A DNA stretch of 7,324 nt from Gemmatimonadota bacterium (lineage in GTDB: Bacteria > Gemmatimonadota > Gemmatimonadetes > Gemmatimonadales > GWC2-71-9): positions 1 to 7,324 of the forward strand of contig JAHEFN010000116.1 in the NCBI GenBank assembly GCA_024640185.1, written 5' to 3'. The notes beneath the pieces were generated by a model. That model saw only the letters and a program-made list of their open reading frames with translations, was not told the DNA's origin and did no database searches. Of this stretch, positions 1-6,189 are shown in pieces. Position 1 is the stretch's first letter; every line of letters begins with the position of its first letter. The translations under genes were made by a program, and so were the position numbers.

Positions 1-309
1 TGCGCCGCCGATGACCACCGCGCGGTCTCGGGCCTCGAGACGCCACTGGTCGAGCCGTTGGGCGACCTCTTCGCTGCTCCAGGGGCTCCCCGTGGGATCG
101 AGGAGCGTCACCGGCATGCCGTCGGGCAGCAGGGCCAGGATCCGTCGGTCCTCCTCGTCCTGGCGCACGGCACCGGCCGGGAGCCGACCGGCCTCACGGA
201 CTTCCTGCTCGTCGAGGGTCACCGTGCGACCGATCCGGCGGAGGTAATCGTCACAGACCTCGCGCAACGCGGGACGCAGGCGTCCGACCGCGAGGAGCAG
301 CAATCGCAT
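1..309 (-). CDS. rlmH: RlmH, 23S rRNA (pseudouridine-1915-N3)-methyltransferase, 5' part only
   Basis: The first 103 codons of an RlmH (YbeA, SPOUT family) gene are visible; the rest lies beyond the left edge. The family, usually about 155 residues, uses S-adenosylmethionine to methylate N3 of pseudouridine 1915 in helix 69 of 23S rRNA, acting late on assembled 70S ribosomes. What is seen: the N-terminus MRLLLLAVGRLR fits the family's opening strand and GK/GR turn, D21-Y22-L23-R24-R25 fits the conserved 'EY.KRL' helix, L70-D71-P72-T73-G74 followed by S78-S79-E80 fits 'LDE.GK..SS..FA', and V99-I100-G101-G102 is the start of the SAM-binding 'IGGA.G' loop. The C-terminal knot is not visible. The ATG overlaps the glutamate dehydrogenase stop by one base (TGATG), so the two are probably co-transcribed and coupled; no strong Shine-Dalgarno sequence is seen. 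Confidence 0.88.
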   Translation of the reverse strand, partial: MRLLLLAVGRLRPALREVCDDYLRRIGRTVTLDEQEVREAGRLPAGAVRQDEEDRRILALLPDGMPVTLLDPTGSPWSSEEVAQRLDQWRLEARDRAVVIGGA

Positions 310-1619
310 CAGGCATACATTCCGCGCATCCGGTGCACCGCGGCCACCCGTTCGATGGCCAACATGTAGGCCCCGATCCGCATGCTGACGTCATGCGTCT
401 GTGCCATCGCCAGGACCTCACCGAAGGCATTGACCATGATCTTCTCCAGGCGCTCGATCACGGTTGGCTCGTCCCAGAAGTAGCCGCCACGATCCTGCAC
501 CCATTCGAAGTACGACACCGTCACGCCACCGGCATTGGCCAGGATATCGGGGATGACGAAGATCCCCTTCTTGTCGAGGATGGCATCGGCACGCGCGGTG
601 GTCGGACCATTGGCTCCCTCGCAGATGATCCGCGCCTTCACGGCCGCCGCGTTCTTCGACGTGATCACGTTCTCGAGCGCCGCCGGCACCAGCACGTCAC
701 ACTCGAGGCAGAGCAGTGCCTCGTTGCTGATCACCGCAGCCCCGGGGAATCCCTCGAGGTACCGGTGCTCCTTGATCCACTCGAGGACCGCGGGGATGTC
801 GAGCCCCTTTGGATTGTGGATGCCACCCTTCTTGTCGCTCACCGCGACCACGTTCATGCCCTCGGCCGCCATCAGGCGGGCCGCCGTGGAACCCACATTG
901 CCGAACCCCTGCACGGCCACGGTGGCCTTGGCCACGGGAATCTTGAGGTGGGCCAGCGCCTGGGTGGTGGTCACCAGGCAGCCCCGGCCGGTGGCGTCAC
1001 GACGCCCGAGGGAGCCGCCCATCTCGACCGGCTTGCCCGTCACCACGGCGGTGACCGTGTGGCCGACGCGCATCGAGTAGGTGTCCATGATCCAGGCCAT
1101 CACCCGCTCATTGGTGTTGACGTCGGGAGCCGGCACATCGCTGTCGGGACCCAGCGTCTCCATCAGCTCGGCGGTATAGCGACGCGTCAGGCGTTCGAGT
1201 TCCGCGACGGACATGCTGGTCGGGTCGCAGATCACCCCGCCCTTCCCGCCACCGAACGGCAGGTTGACGACCGCACACTTCCAGGTCATCCAGGCCGCGA
1301 GGGCCTTGACCTCGTCGAGGGTGACCGCCATGTCGAAGCGAATGTCACCCTTGGCGGGCCCACGGGAGGTGTTGTGGAGCACCCGGATGCCGGTGTACAC
1401 CTCGATCTCCCCGCTGTCGCGCATCACCGGTACGGCCACGATGATCTGCTTCTCGGGGGTGCGCAGCACCTTGTAGAGCCCGGGCTCGAGATTGAGCCGT
1501 CGGGCCGCGTCGTCGAAGCGCGACATCATCGCCTCGAACGGATTGTCCTCGGTGACGAATCGGCGATCCCGGTCAGGGGTGATGATCGACTGGGCACGGC
1601 GCGTCTTGGGATTGGCCAT
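309..1619 (-). CDS. gdhA: Glutamate dehydrogenase (Glu/Leu/Phe/Val dehydrogenase family)
   Basis: A 436-residue hexameric-type glutamate dehydrogenase, the usual length, predicted to interconvert glutamate and 2-oxoglutarate plus ammonia with NAD(P) in the cytoplasm. Residues 30-190 form the substrate domain. K90 sits in RGPAKG, K114 in TWKCAV, and K126 in LPFGGGKGGV (residues 120-129), which matches the family active-site signature. D166 in PAPDVNT is the catalytic aspartate position. The Rossmann loop is GFGNVG at 238-243. S369 in the VSYFEW stretch and the three lysines favour glutamate rather than a branched-chain or aromatic substrate. Cofactor preference cannot be settled by eye. The ATG at 1619 is chosen because the family N-terminus begins just after it and GGAG lies 11 bases upstream; the open frame continues upstream only into lpxK. 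One oddity: the usual KGGIRF reads KGDIRF (G92 to D). It follows lpxK after 44 bases and has no known link to lipid A. Confidence 0.93.
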   Translation of the reverse strand: MANPKTRRAQSIITPDRDRRFVTEDNPFEAMMSRFDDAARRLNLEPGLYKVLRTPEKQIIVAVPVMRDSGEIEVYTGIRVLHNTSRGPAKGDIRFDMAVTLDEVKALAAWMTWKCAVVNLPFGGGKGGVICDPTSMSVAELERLTRRYTAELMETLGPDSDVPAPDVNTNERVMAWIMDTYSMRVGHTVTAVVTGKPVEMGGSLGRRDATGRGCLVTTTQALAHLKIPVAKATVAVQGFGNVGSTAARLMAAEGMNVVAVSDKKGGIHNPKGLDIPAVLEWIKEHRYLEGFPGAAVISNEALLCLECDVLVPAALENVITSKNAAAVKARIICEGANGPTTARADAILDKKGIFVIPDILANAGGVTVSYFEWVQDRGGYFWDEPTVIERLEKIMVNAFGEVLAMAQTHDVSMRIGAYMLAIERVAAVHRMRGMYA

Positions 1620-1630
1620 CCTGAAATTTT

Positions 1631-1634
1631 CTCC
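1631..1634 (-). promoter_or_regulatory. Ribosome binding site of glutamate dehydrogenase
   Basis: GGAG on the minus strand lies 11 bases before the ATG at 1619. It is separated from it by a run unusually rich in A and T for this window (AAAATTT), which would keep the start region unstructured. It supports the chosen start and is the clearest Shine-Dalgarno-like site in the window, in contrast to the overlap-coupled lpx genes. Confidence 0.5.
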
Positions 1635-1648
1635 GGTCCCATCGGACC
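1635..1648 (-). other. Small inverted repeat in the lpxK-gdhA gap
   Basis: The minus strand reads GGTCC, then GATG, then GGACC: a perfect 5-base stem with a 4-base loop, extendable by one T-G pair. It ends directly before the GGAG ribosome binding site. No U-run follows, so it is not a convincing intrinsic terminator. It could slightly modulate ribosome access or RNA processing between lpxK and gdhA, or it could be chance in GC-rich DNA. The rest of the gap (1620-1663) shows no recognisable promoter boxes. Confidence 0.3.
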
Positions 1649-1663
1649 AAAGGGATTCGAGGC

Positions 1664-2704
1664 TCAGCCCTTGCCGGGCATCAGTGCATCTATCGCCTCG
1701 CACAACTCGGGCTCGCCGGCCTCGAAGGTAATCGAGAGCCTCGCCACGAGTGGTTCCGGCACGGAGGCCGGCCAACGATCACGCAACTTCACCGCGTCCT
1801 TTGCGGTGATCACCAGGTGGTCAGCCCGGCGGGCCGCATGGGCCAGCCACGCCAGGTCGGCATCGCGAAAGTGATGATGGTCCTTCCACGTCGCCACCTG
1901 CACCTGGGCCCCCGTCCGCTTCACCTGCGAAATGAATGCCGCGGGGTCCGCAATGGCACAGGCGGCCACCACCCGCCTCCCTGCCAGCGACTCGACCGGC
2001 TGCGGAGCCCCGGTGAGCATCCCGTCCAGCACGGCCAGGTCGAGCCGGGCAATGGCGATGGGACCATGCACCTCGCGGGCCACGCGCTCGGCCAGCCGGG
2101 CTGCGGTCTCGGCATCGGCCCGTTTCCGGGTGATGATCACCGCATCGGCGCGGTCCAGGGCAGCCCAGGACTCCCGCCAAGGCCCCGCAGGAAGGCTCCA
2201 GGTGACCGCCCTGGAGGTCTCGGCGCTGATCACGCAGATGTTCATGTCGCGGCGGACATCGAGGCGCTGGTAGGCATCATCGAGGACCAGCACCTGGGCT
2301 CCCTCCGCCACGGCCCGGTGGGCCCCGGCGAGGCGATCGGGGTTGGCGACCACGATCGCCTCCGGGACGGCCTCCCGGTGCACGAGGGTCTCGTCGCCGC
2401 CGACCCCGCGGAGCAGAATCCCCGGGCGGAGCCCCTGTCGGGCGAATCGCCCGGCGATCCACCCGGCGAGTGGCGTCTTGCCGGAACCGCCCACGGTGAG
2501 GTTGCCGACGGCGACGCTGGGCAGTGGCAGGTCCTGGGAGGCGAACCAGCCACGCCGGTAGCCGGTGGCTCGGGTGCGCATCACCGCCCGCCAGAGCAGC
2601 GAAGCGGGCACCAGCAGGGCGCGGGCGAGGCGGGCATCGGCTCGCCGGGAGGTCCACAGCCACCGGATCACCAGATGGGCATCGCTGCGACGTCGCACGC
2701 TCAT
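1664..2704 (-). CDS. lpxK: LpxK, tetraacyldisaccharide 4'-kinase
   Basis: A 346-residue LpxK, close to the family's roughly 330, which phosphorylates the 4'-position of disaccharide-1-phosphate to give lipid IVA at the inner face of the inner membrane. Residues about 11-45 form the expected hydrophobic and basic N-terminal membrane-association helix. The Walker A loop is GNLTVGGSGKTP at 67-78. D104 in GGDET corresponds to the catalytic Asp99 of the E. coli enzyme, D142-D143 to Asp138-Asp139, and D275-H276 in KDHHHF to the Asp260-His261 region. AKDAVK at 301-306 matches the C-terminal 'T.KDAVK' motif. Two positions differ from the usual pattern: RGYGG reads RGVGG (V101), and DDGFQH reads DDAYQR (R147). 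The spacer between the RGYG and GDE motifs is collapsed compared with E. coli. The ATG at 2704 overlaps the upstream stop as ATGA; an in-frame ATG farther upstream would lie inside the DUF374 gene. It is the last gene of the overlapping lpx block. Confidence 0.92.
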   Translation of the reverse strand: MSVRRRSDAHLVIRWLWTSRRADARLARALLVPASLLWRAVMRTRATGYRRGWFASQDLPLPSVAVGNLTVGGSGKTPLAGWIAGRFARQGLRPGILLRGVGGDETLVHREAVPEAIVVANPDRLAGAHRAVAEGAQVLVLDDAYQRLDVRRDMNICVISAETSRAVTWSLPAGPWRESWAALDRADAVIITRKRADAETAARLAERVAREVHGPIAIARLDLAVLDGMLTGAPQPVESLAGRRVVAACAIADPAAFISQVKRTGAQVQVATWKDHHHFRDADLAWLAHAARRADHLVITAKDAVKLRDRWPASVPEPLVARLSITFEAGEPELCEAIDALMPGKG

Positions 2705-3336
2705 CCCTCTCGCATCTCCGTCTCGAGACCGATCATTGCCTCCCCGCACCTGGTGACCCCTGCGGCCAGCGCCTCAGCGCCCTGGCCAACCGTGAATGGC
2801 TCGCCATACCCCACCACGATCTTCGCCCCCGGACGCGGCACGACGAGCCGATCCCACGATCGGGCCCGCCACTGCGACGCGGCCATCGCGTGGAGGGGAA
2901 TGATGGCAGCACCGACCCGCTGCGCCGCCTGCACCACCCCTGGCTTGATGCATCGCCGCGGCCCCTTCGGGCCATCCGGGGTGATCGCCACCGCCGCGCC
3001 CTCCTCGAGTGCCCGGACCGCGCCAAGCAGTGCCCGCGTTCCACCCCGCGACGACGATCCGTGAAGAATGCGGTATCCGAGGCGAGAAGCATAGTCGCCG
3101 ATGTACTGCCCCTCACGGCCCTGGCTGACGATGATGGCGATCCCCTGCTCCCGATGATGCCAGAGCAGCGGCAGAATCGCCTCATGCCAGAGCAGGAAGA
3201 TGAACGGCTGACCAGCCTCCACGAACTGGAGCCACCGTTGCGGGGCCACGGTGCGATACCGCCACGAGCGGGCCAGGGCCGAGACCAGCGGACTGCCGAC
3301 GACCCGCACGACCCCGGGAGGCACGGGAAGCCTCAC
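2701..3336 (-). CDS. DUF374 lysophospholipid-acyltransferase-like protein
   Basis: A 211-residue protein of the DUF374 (COG2121) acyltransferase-like family, which commonly sits among lpx and waa genes. The exact reaction is not established; an acyl transfer in lipid A or phospholipid assembly at the inner membrane is the natural guess. What is seen: W50-H51 (the family's LWH motif, probably the catalytic His region), S71-Q-G-R-E-G76 in place of the usual 'S.S.DGE', GSSSRGG at 93-99, TPDGPKGP at 119-126 and KPG at 131-133, followed by a hydrophobic AAIIPLHAMA stretch. Residues 8-22 are hydrophobic and could associate with the membrane; there is no signal peptide. The GTG start at 3336 overlaps the lpxB stop (GTGA), and its own stop overlaps the lpxK start (ATGA), so it is embedded in the lipid A unit. 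The family is clear from several ordered motifs, but the substrate is not. Confidence 0.85.
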   Translation of the reverse strand: MRLPVPPGVVRVVGSPLVSALARSWRYRTVAPQRWLQFVEAGQPFIFLLWHEAILPLLWHHREQGIAIIVSQGREGQYIGDYASRLGYRILHGSSSRGGTRALLGAVRALEEGAAVAITPDGPKGPRRCIKPGVVQAAQRVGAAIIPLHAMAASQWRARSWDRLVVPRPGAKIVVGYGEPFTVGQGAEALAAGVTRCGEAMIGLETEMREG

Positions 3337-4445
3337 GAGCCGAGGAGCTCGATGGCGAGTTGGGCCACGCGATCGCTCGCCCCGGGTCCACCGACCCGTT
3401 CGCGGACCAGGGCAAGCCCTGCGCGTTGTGCCGCGGCGGCCGACGAATCGGGATCAAGCAGGGGCCCGATCTCTCGCACCAACCGTTCGGTGGTGACCTC
3501 CGACTGCCGCAACTCGGGGACGATGGCGGCCCCGGCGATGAGATTGACCAACGAGATGTGCGGCACGGTCAGCAGGCGCATCGCGACATGGTAGGTGATC
3601 GGATGGGTGCGATACGCCACCACCATCGGCACCCCGGCGAGCGCTGCCTCGAGCGTGGTCGTCCCCGACTTGGCGAGCACGGCGTCGGCGGCAGCGAGCG
3701 CCAGTGCTGGCCGATCACGGACCAGCTGCATCGTCTCGGCACCGGCGTAGTGGCCCCATGCCGTGCCGGCCACCAGGACCTCGTCGATGCGCCCCTCCTC
3801 GAGCAGGTGCCTCGCCGCGTCGCGGTAGGGGGGCCAGAGCCGGGCGACTTCGCCCCGGCGGGACCCCGGGAACAATGCCAGCACCCGACGGTCGGCCCCG
3901 AGGCCGAGTTCGCGCCGCGCCGCCTCGCGACTCGGCGAAGGCTCGCGATCGACAAGCGGGTGTCCGACATAGGTCGCCTCGATGCCACGCGAGGCAAAGA
4001 ACGCGGTCTCGAACGGGAGGATGACCGCGAGACGGTCGACGGCGCGCGCCCAACGTGCCGCGCGCCCTGGCCGCCAGGCCCAGAGTTGCGGCGCGACATA
4101 GGCCAGCACCGGCACGCCAGCCGCCCGTGCCGCCTCGGCAAGCCGCAGATGGAACCCCGGATAGTCAACCGTGATCAGCAGGTCATAGCGCCCGGCTCGG
4201 AAGGCACGGCGAAGGCGTCGCAGCAATCGCAGGTGCACCGGCAGCTTGTGGACAATCTCCACCAGGCCCATGGCGCCGAGCTCGTCGATCGGGTGGATGA
4301 TGCCGGCGCCGGCCGCCGCCATGCGAGGCCCCCCGACCGCATCGATCACGGCCGTGGGGAGCGCGGCCCGGAGTGCGCGAACCACATGGGCACCGTGCAG
4401 GTCACCGGAGGGTTCCCCGGCGGTGATGAGGATGCGAACGGTCAT
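3333..4445 (-). CDS. lpxB: LpxB, lipid A disaccharide synthase
   Basis: A 370-residue GT19 glycosyltransferase that condenses UDP-2,3-diacylglucosamine with lipid X (2,3-diacylglucosamine 1-phosphate) to form the beta-1,6 disaccharide of lipid A and UDP; it acts peripherally on the inner membrane. Motifs in order: AGEPSGDLHGA at 9-19, GGPRM at 38-42, D94 in TVDYPGFHL (matching the essential Asp98 of E. coli), APQLWAWRPGR at 118-128, LPFE at 143-146, VGHPLVD at 160-166, the nucleotide-binding FPGSRRGEV at 192-200, and SGTTTLEAALAGVPMVVAYR at 260-279. The ATG at 4445 is chosen because the family N-terminus starts exactly there and forms an ATGA overlap with the upstream stop; an upstream extension in the same frame has no family similarity and lies inside the oxidoreductase gene. 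The stretch between the PGSR and SGT motifs looks about ten residues shorter than in E. coli, as I recall that protein. The next gene overlaps by GTGA. Confidence 0.95.
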   Translation of the reverse strand: MTVRILITAGEPSGDLHGAHVVRALRAALPTAVIDAVGGPRMAAAGAGIIHPIDELGAMGLVEIVHKLPVHLRLLRRLRRAFRAGRYDLLITVDYPGFHLRLAEAARAAGVPVLAYVAPQLWAWRPGRAARWARAVDRLAVILPFETAFFASRGIEATYVGHPLVDREPSPSREAARRELGLGADRRVLALFPGSRRGEVARLWPPYRDAARHLLEEGRIDEVLVAGTAWGHYAGAETMQLVRDRPALALAAADAVLAKSGTTTLEAALAGVPMVVAYRTHPITYHVAMRLLTVPHISLVNLIAGAAIVPELRQSEVTTERLVREIGPLLDPDSSAAAAQRAGLALVRERVGGPGASDRVAQLAIELLGS

Positions 4446-5416
4446 CGACCCAGGGCTGGTGCCGGCAGGCGGTGCACCGCGCTGGTGACCTGAAGGGCCA
4501 GGGCCAGCGCCGCCCGCCCCTCCTCGGCCCGGACGATCGACGAAGGATCGCCCCGCACGGCGGCCAGGAAGGCGGCGAGTTCGAGCCCCATCGCGTCGGC
4601 TGCCGGCGCCGTGAGCGGCACCGTTTCCACGATCTCCTCGACCGAGGCGCCGGTTCCCGGCCGCCACCCCTCGCGGAGGCGCATGAAGGTGCCACTCCCC
4701 TCCGCCAGGTCGAGGGTGATGTACCCCGACGGCTGGAAGATCCGCAGCCGACGGACCCGGTCGCGCGCCACCCGGGAGGCCGTCATCGATGCGACGGCAC
4801 CACCCTCGAACTCGACCCTGGCGTTGACCATGTCGAGGTGCGGCGAGAGCACCGACACCCCGCTGGCACGCACATCGACGGCTCGTCCCCCCCCGCAAAG
4901 ATGCCCGGTGAGGTCGAGGTCATGGATCATCAGGTCGAGGACCACGGCGACATCGGTGCCCCGCGGCTGGAACGGCGCCAACCGGATCCCCTCGAAGAAG
5001 AGCGGACGCTCAAGCACCGGCTGTGCGGCACGAATCGCCCGGTTGAATCGTTCGATATGGCCGACCGCGAAGACCACCTCGTGGCGGGCCGCCTCGGCCA
5101 GCAACTCGTCCGCCTCCTCAAGCGACGAGGCCAGCGGCTTCTCCATCAACACGGCGACCTGGCGGCCGAGGCAAGCGAGCCCAACGGCGTGGTGCGCCGA
5201 GGTGGGGACCGCCACCACCACTGCCCGGACCTCCGACAGCAGGTCGGCCAGCACCGGAAAGGCTCGGCAGCCGGTCTCGGCCGCCACCTCACCGGCTCGC
5301 GCGGGGTCGGTATCGAACACGCCGACCAGCTCGGCGCCGAAGAGCGACGAGAGATGCCTCGCATGGTGCCGTCCCAGGGCACCCACCCCCACCACCCCGA
5401 CCGGGATGGGGTTCAC
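4442..5416 (-). CDS. Gfo/Idh/MocA oxidoreductase, GnnA-like (candidate UDP-GlcNAc 3-dehydrogenase)
   Basis: A 324-residue NAD(P)-dependent sugar oxidoreductase. The N-terminal Rossmann domain has GVGALG at 10-15 and an acidic D35 after the second strand, which favours NAD. EKP at 92-94 carries the family's catalytic lysine K93. HIERFN at 120-125 and D161 with H165-D166 in DLMIHDLDL match the substrate side of the active site. The C-terminal half is the usual mixed sheet domain. Location between lpxA and lpxB is the strongest clue: in Acidithiobacillus ferrooxidans gnnA and gnnB occupy this place, and GnnA oxidises the 3-OH of UDP-GlcNAc so that GnnB can aminate it, giving UDP-GlcNAc3N and amide-linked acyl chains. 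Here no GnnB aminotransferase is present, so the product is uncertain. Similar lone genes lie in lpx clusters of some Deltaproteobacteria. The GTG start at 5416 overlaps the lpxA stop (GTGA), and its stop overlaps lpxB (ATGA). The family is certain; the specific reaction is inferred. Confidence 0.88.
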   Translation of the reverse strand: MNPIPVGVVGVGALGRHHARHLSSLFGAELVGVFDTDPARAGEVAAETGCRAFPVLADLLSEVRAVVVAVPTSAHHAVGLACLGRQVAVLMEKPLASSLEEADELLAEAARHEVVFAVGHIERFNRAIRAAQPVLERPLFFEGIRLAPFQPRGTDVAVVLDLMIHDLDLTGHLCGGGRAVDVRASGVSVLSPHLDMVNARVEFEGGAVASMTASRVARDRVRRLRIFQPSGYITLDLAEGSGTFMRLREGWRPGTGASVEEIVETVPLTAPAADAMGLELAAFLAAVRGDPSSIVRAEEGRAALALALQVTSAVHRLPAPALGR

Positions 5417-6189
5417 GCGGGCACACCACGGCGCGACGAGGCGACGAAGGCGATGAAGTGCTGCACCTCGGGGAGGTCCGGCAACTCCCGCTTGGCGCGC
5501 TCAAGGGCCTGACTCAGATTGAGATCCGAGTTGAAGAAGAGGCGATAGACGCGCTTGAGAGCCGCCAGGGTCGCCGGTGGCATGCCATGGCGCTGCAGCC
5601 CGATCGAGTTGAGGCCGTAGAGTTCGACCGGATTGCCCACCGCGGTCACGAACGGCGGAACATCCTGGTTGACGCGGGTCGCCCCGCCGATGAAGGCATG
5701 GGCTCCGATCTTGACGAACTGGTGCACGGCCACGAGGCCCGAGACAATGGCCCGATCCTCGATCGTCACGTGCCCGGCCAATTGCGTGCTGTTGGCGATG
5801 ATCACCCCGTCGCCAAGATGACAATCGTGGGCCAGGTGCACGTAGCTCATGATGAAGGCGTCGCACCCCACCGTGGTCCGTCCGGTCGCCGCGGTGCCAC
5901 GGTTGATCGTGGCATACTCCCGGATGATCGTGCGATCGCCGATCTCGACCCAGGTCTCCTCGCCACCGAACTTGAGGTCTTGGGGCGCGCCACCGAGGAT
6001 CGCGCCGGACCCGACACGAACGCCGGTCCCCAACCGGACGTTCTGCTCCAGCGTGGCACGCGGGCCGATCTGGCAGCCATCACCGATGGTCACGCCGGGA
6101 CCGATGATCGCGAACGGCCCGATCGCAACGTCGGCACCGATCACGGCGTCCGGATCGACCAAGGCGGAGGGATGGACCCCGAGGGTCAC
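5413..6189 (-). CDS. lpxA: LpxA, UDP-N-acetylglucosamine O-acyltransferase
   Basis: A 258-residue left-handed beta-helix acyltransferase (E. coli LpxA is 262) that transfers a 3-hydroxyacyl chain from ACP to the 3-position of UDP-GlcNAc, the first and reversible step of lipid A synthesis, in the cytoplasm as a trimer. Hexapeptide repeats run from about residue 3 to 185. H121 in LAHDC is the catalytic base (E. coli His125), with H118, H140 and H156 matching His122, His144 and His160 at a constant offset of four. G169 matches Gly173, the acyl ruler position, which suggests a long (around C14) chain rather than C10. The C-terminal helical domain begins near 190. The GTG at 6189 is chosen because it gives the family's exact N-terminus (MTLGVHPSALVDP) and a GTGA overlap with the fabZ stop. 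Upstream in-frame codons lie inside fabZ. No Shine-Dalgarno sequence is obvious, so translation is probably coupled. Confidence 0.96.
   Translation of the reverse strand: MTLGVHPSALVDPDAVIGADVAIGPFAIIGPGVTIGDGCQIGPRATLEQNVRLGTGVRVGSGAILGGAPQDLKFGGEETWVEIGDRTIIREYATINRGTAATGRTTVGCDAFIMSYVHLAHDCHLGDGVIIANSTQLAGHVTIEDRAIVSGLVAVHQFVKIGAHAFIGGATRVNQDVPPFVTAVGNPVELYGLNSIGLQRHGMPPATLAALKRVYRLFFNSDLNLSQALERAKRELPDLPEVQHFIAFVASSRRGVPA

Noticed and set aside
58..369. A 103-residue plus-strand open frame at the left edge.
   Set aside because: It is antisense to the RlmH N-terminus, which has a clear family match on the minus strand.
1635..1648. The inverted repeat after lpxK as an intrinsic terminator.
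   Set aside because: The stem is only 5-6 bases and is followed on the transcribed strand by GGAGAAAATTT rather than a U-run; it is kept only as a minor structural note.
1620..1775. N-terminal extension of the glutamate dehydrogenase frame into lpxK.
   Set aside because: It crosses the hairpin and ribosome binding site, overlaps the lpxK coding end, and has no similarity to the family; the ATG at 1619 has a GGAG upstream.
333..1874. A 513-residue plus-strand open frame opposite glutamate dehydrogenase and the end of lpxK.
   Set aside because: It spans two well-supported minus-strand genes, has a low-complexity His/Arg/Gly/Asp-rich composition typical of antisense frames in GC-rich DNA, and shows no recognisable motif.
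1817..4493. Several long plus-strand open frames (for example 1817-3064, 2524-3594 and 3360-4493).
   Set aside because: They are antisense to lpxK, DUF374 and lpxB, whose motifs are clear. Their products are rich in Arg, Pro and Gly without domain-like patterns.
4446..4898. N-terminal extension of the lpxB frame by about 150 residues, as if it were a fusion.
   Set aside because: The extension lies inside the oxidoreductase gene in another frame, has shadow-like composition, and the ATG at 4445 gives the exact LpxB family N-terminus.
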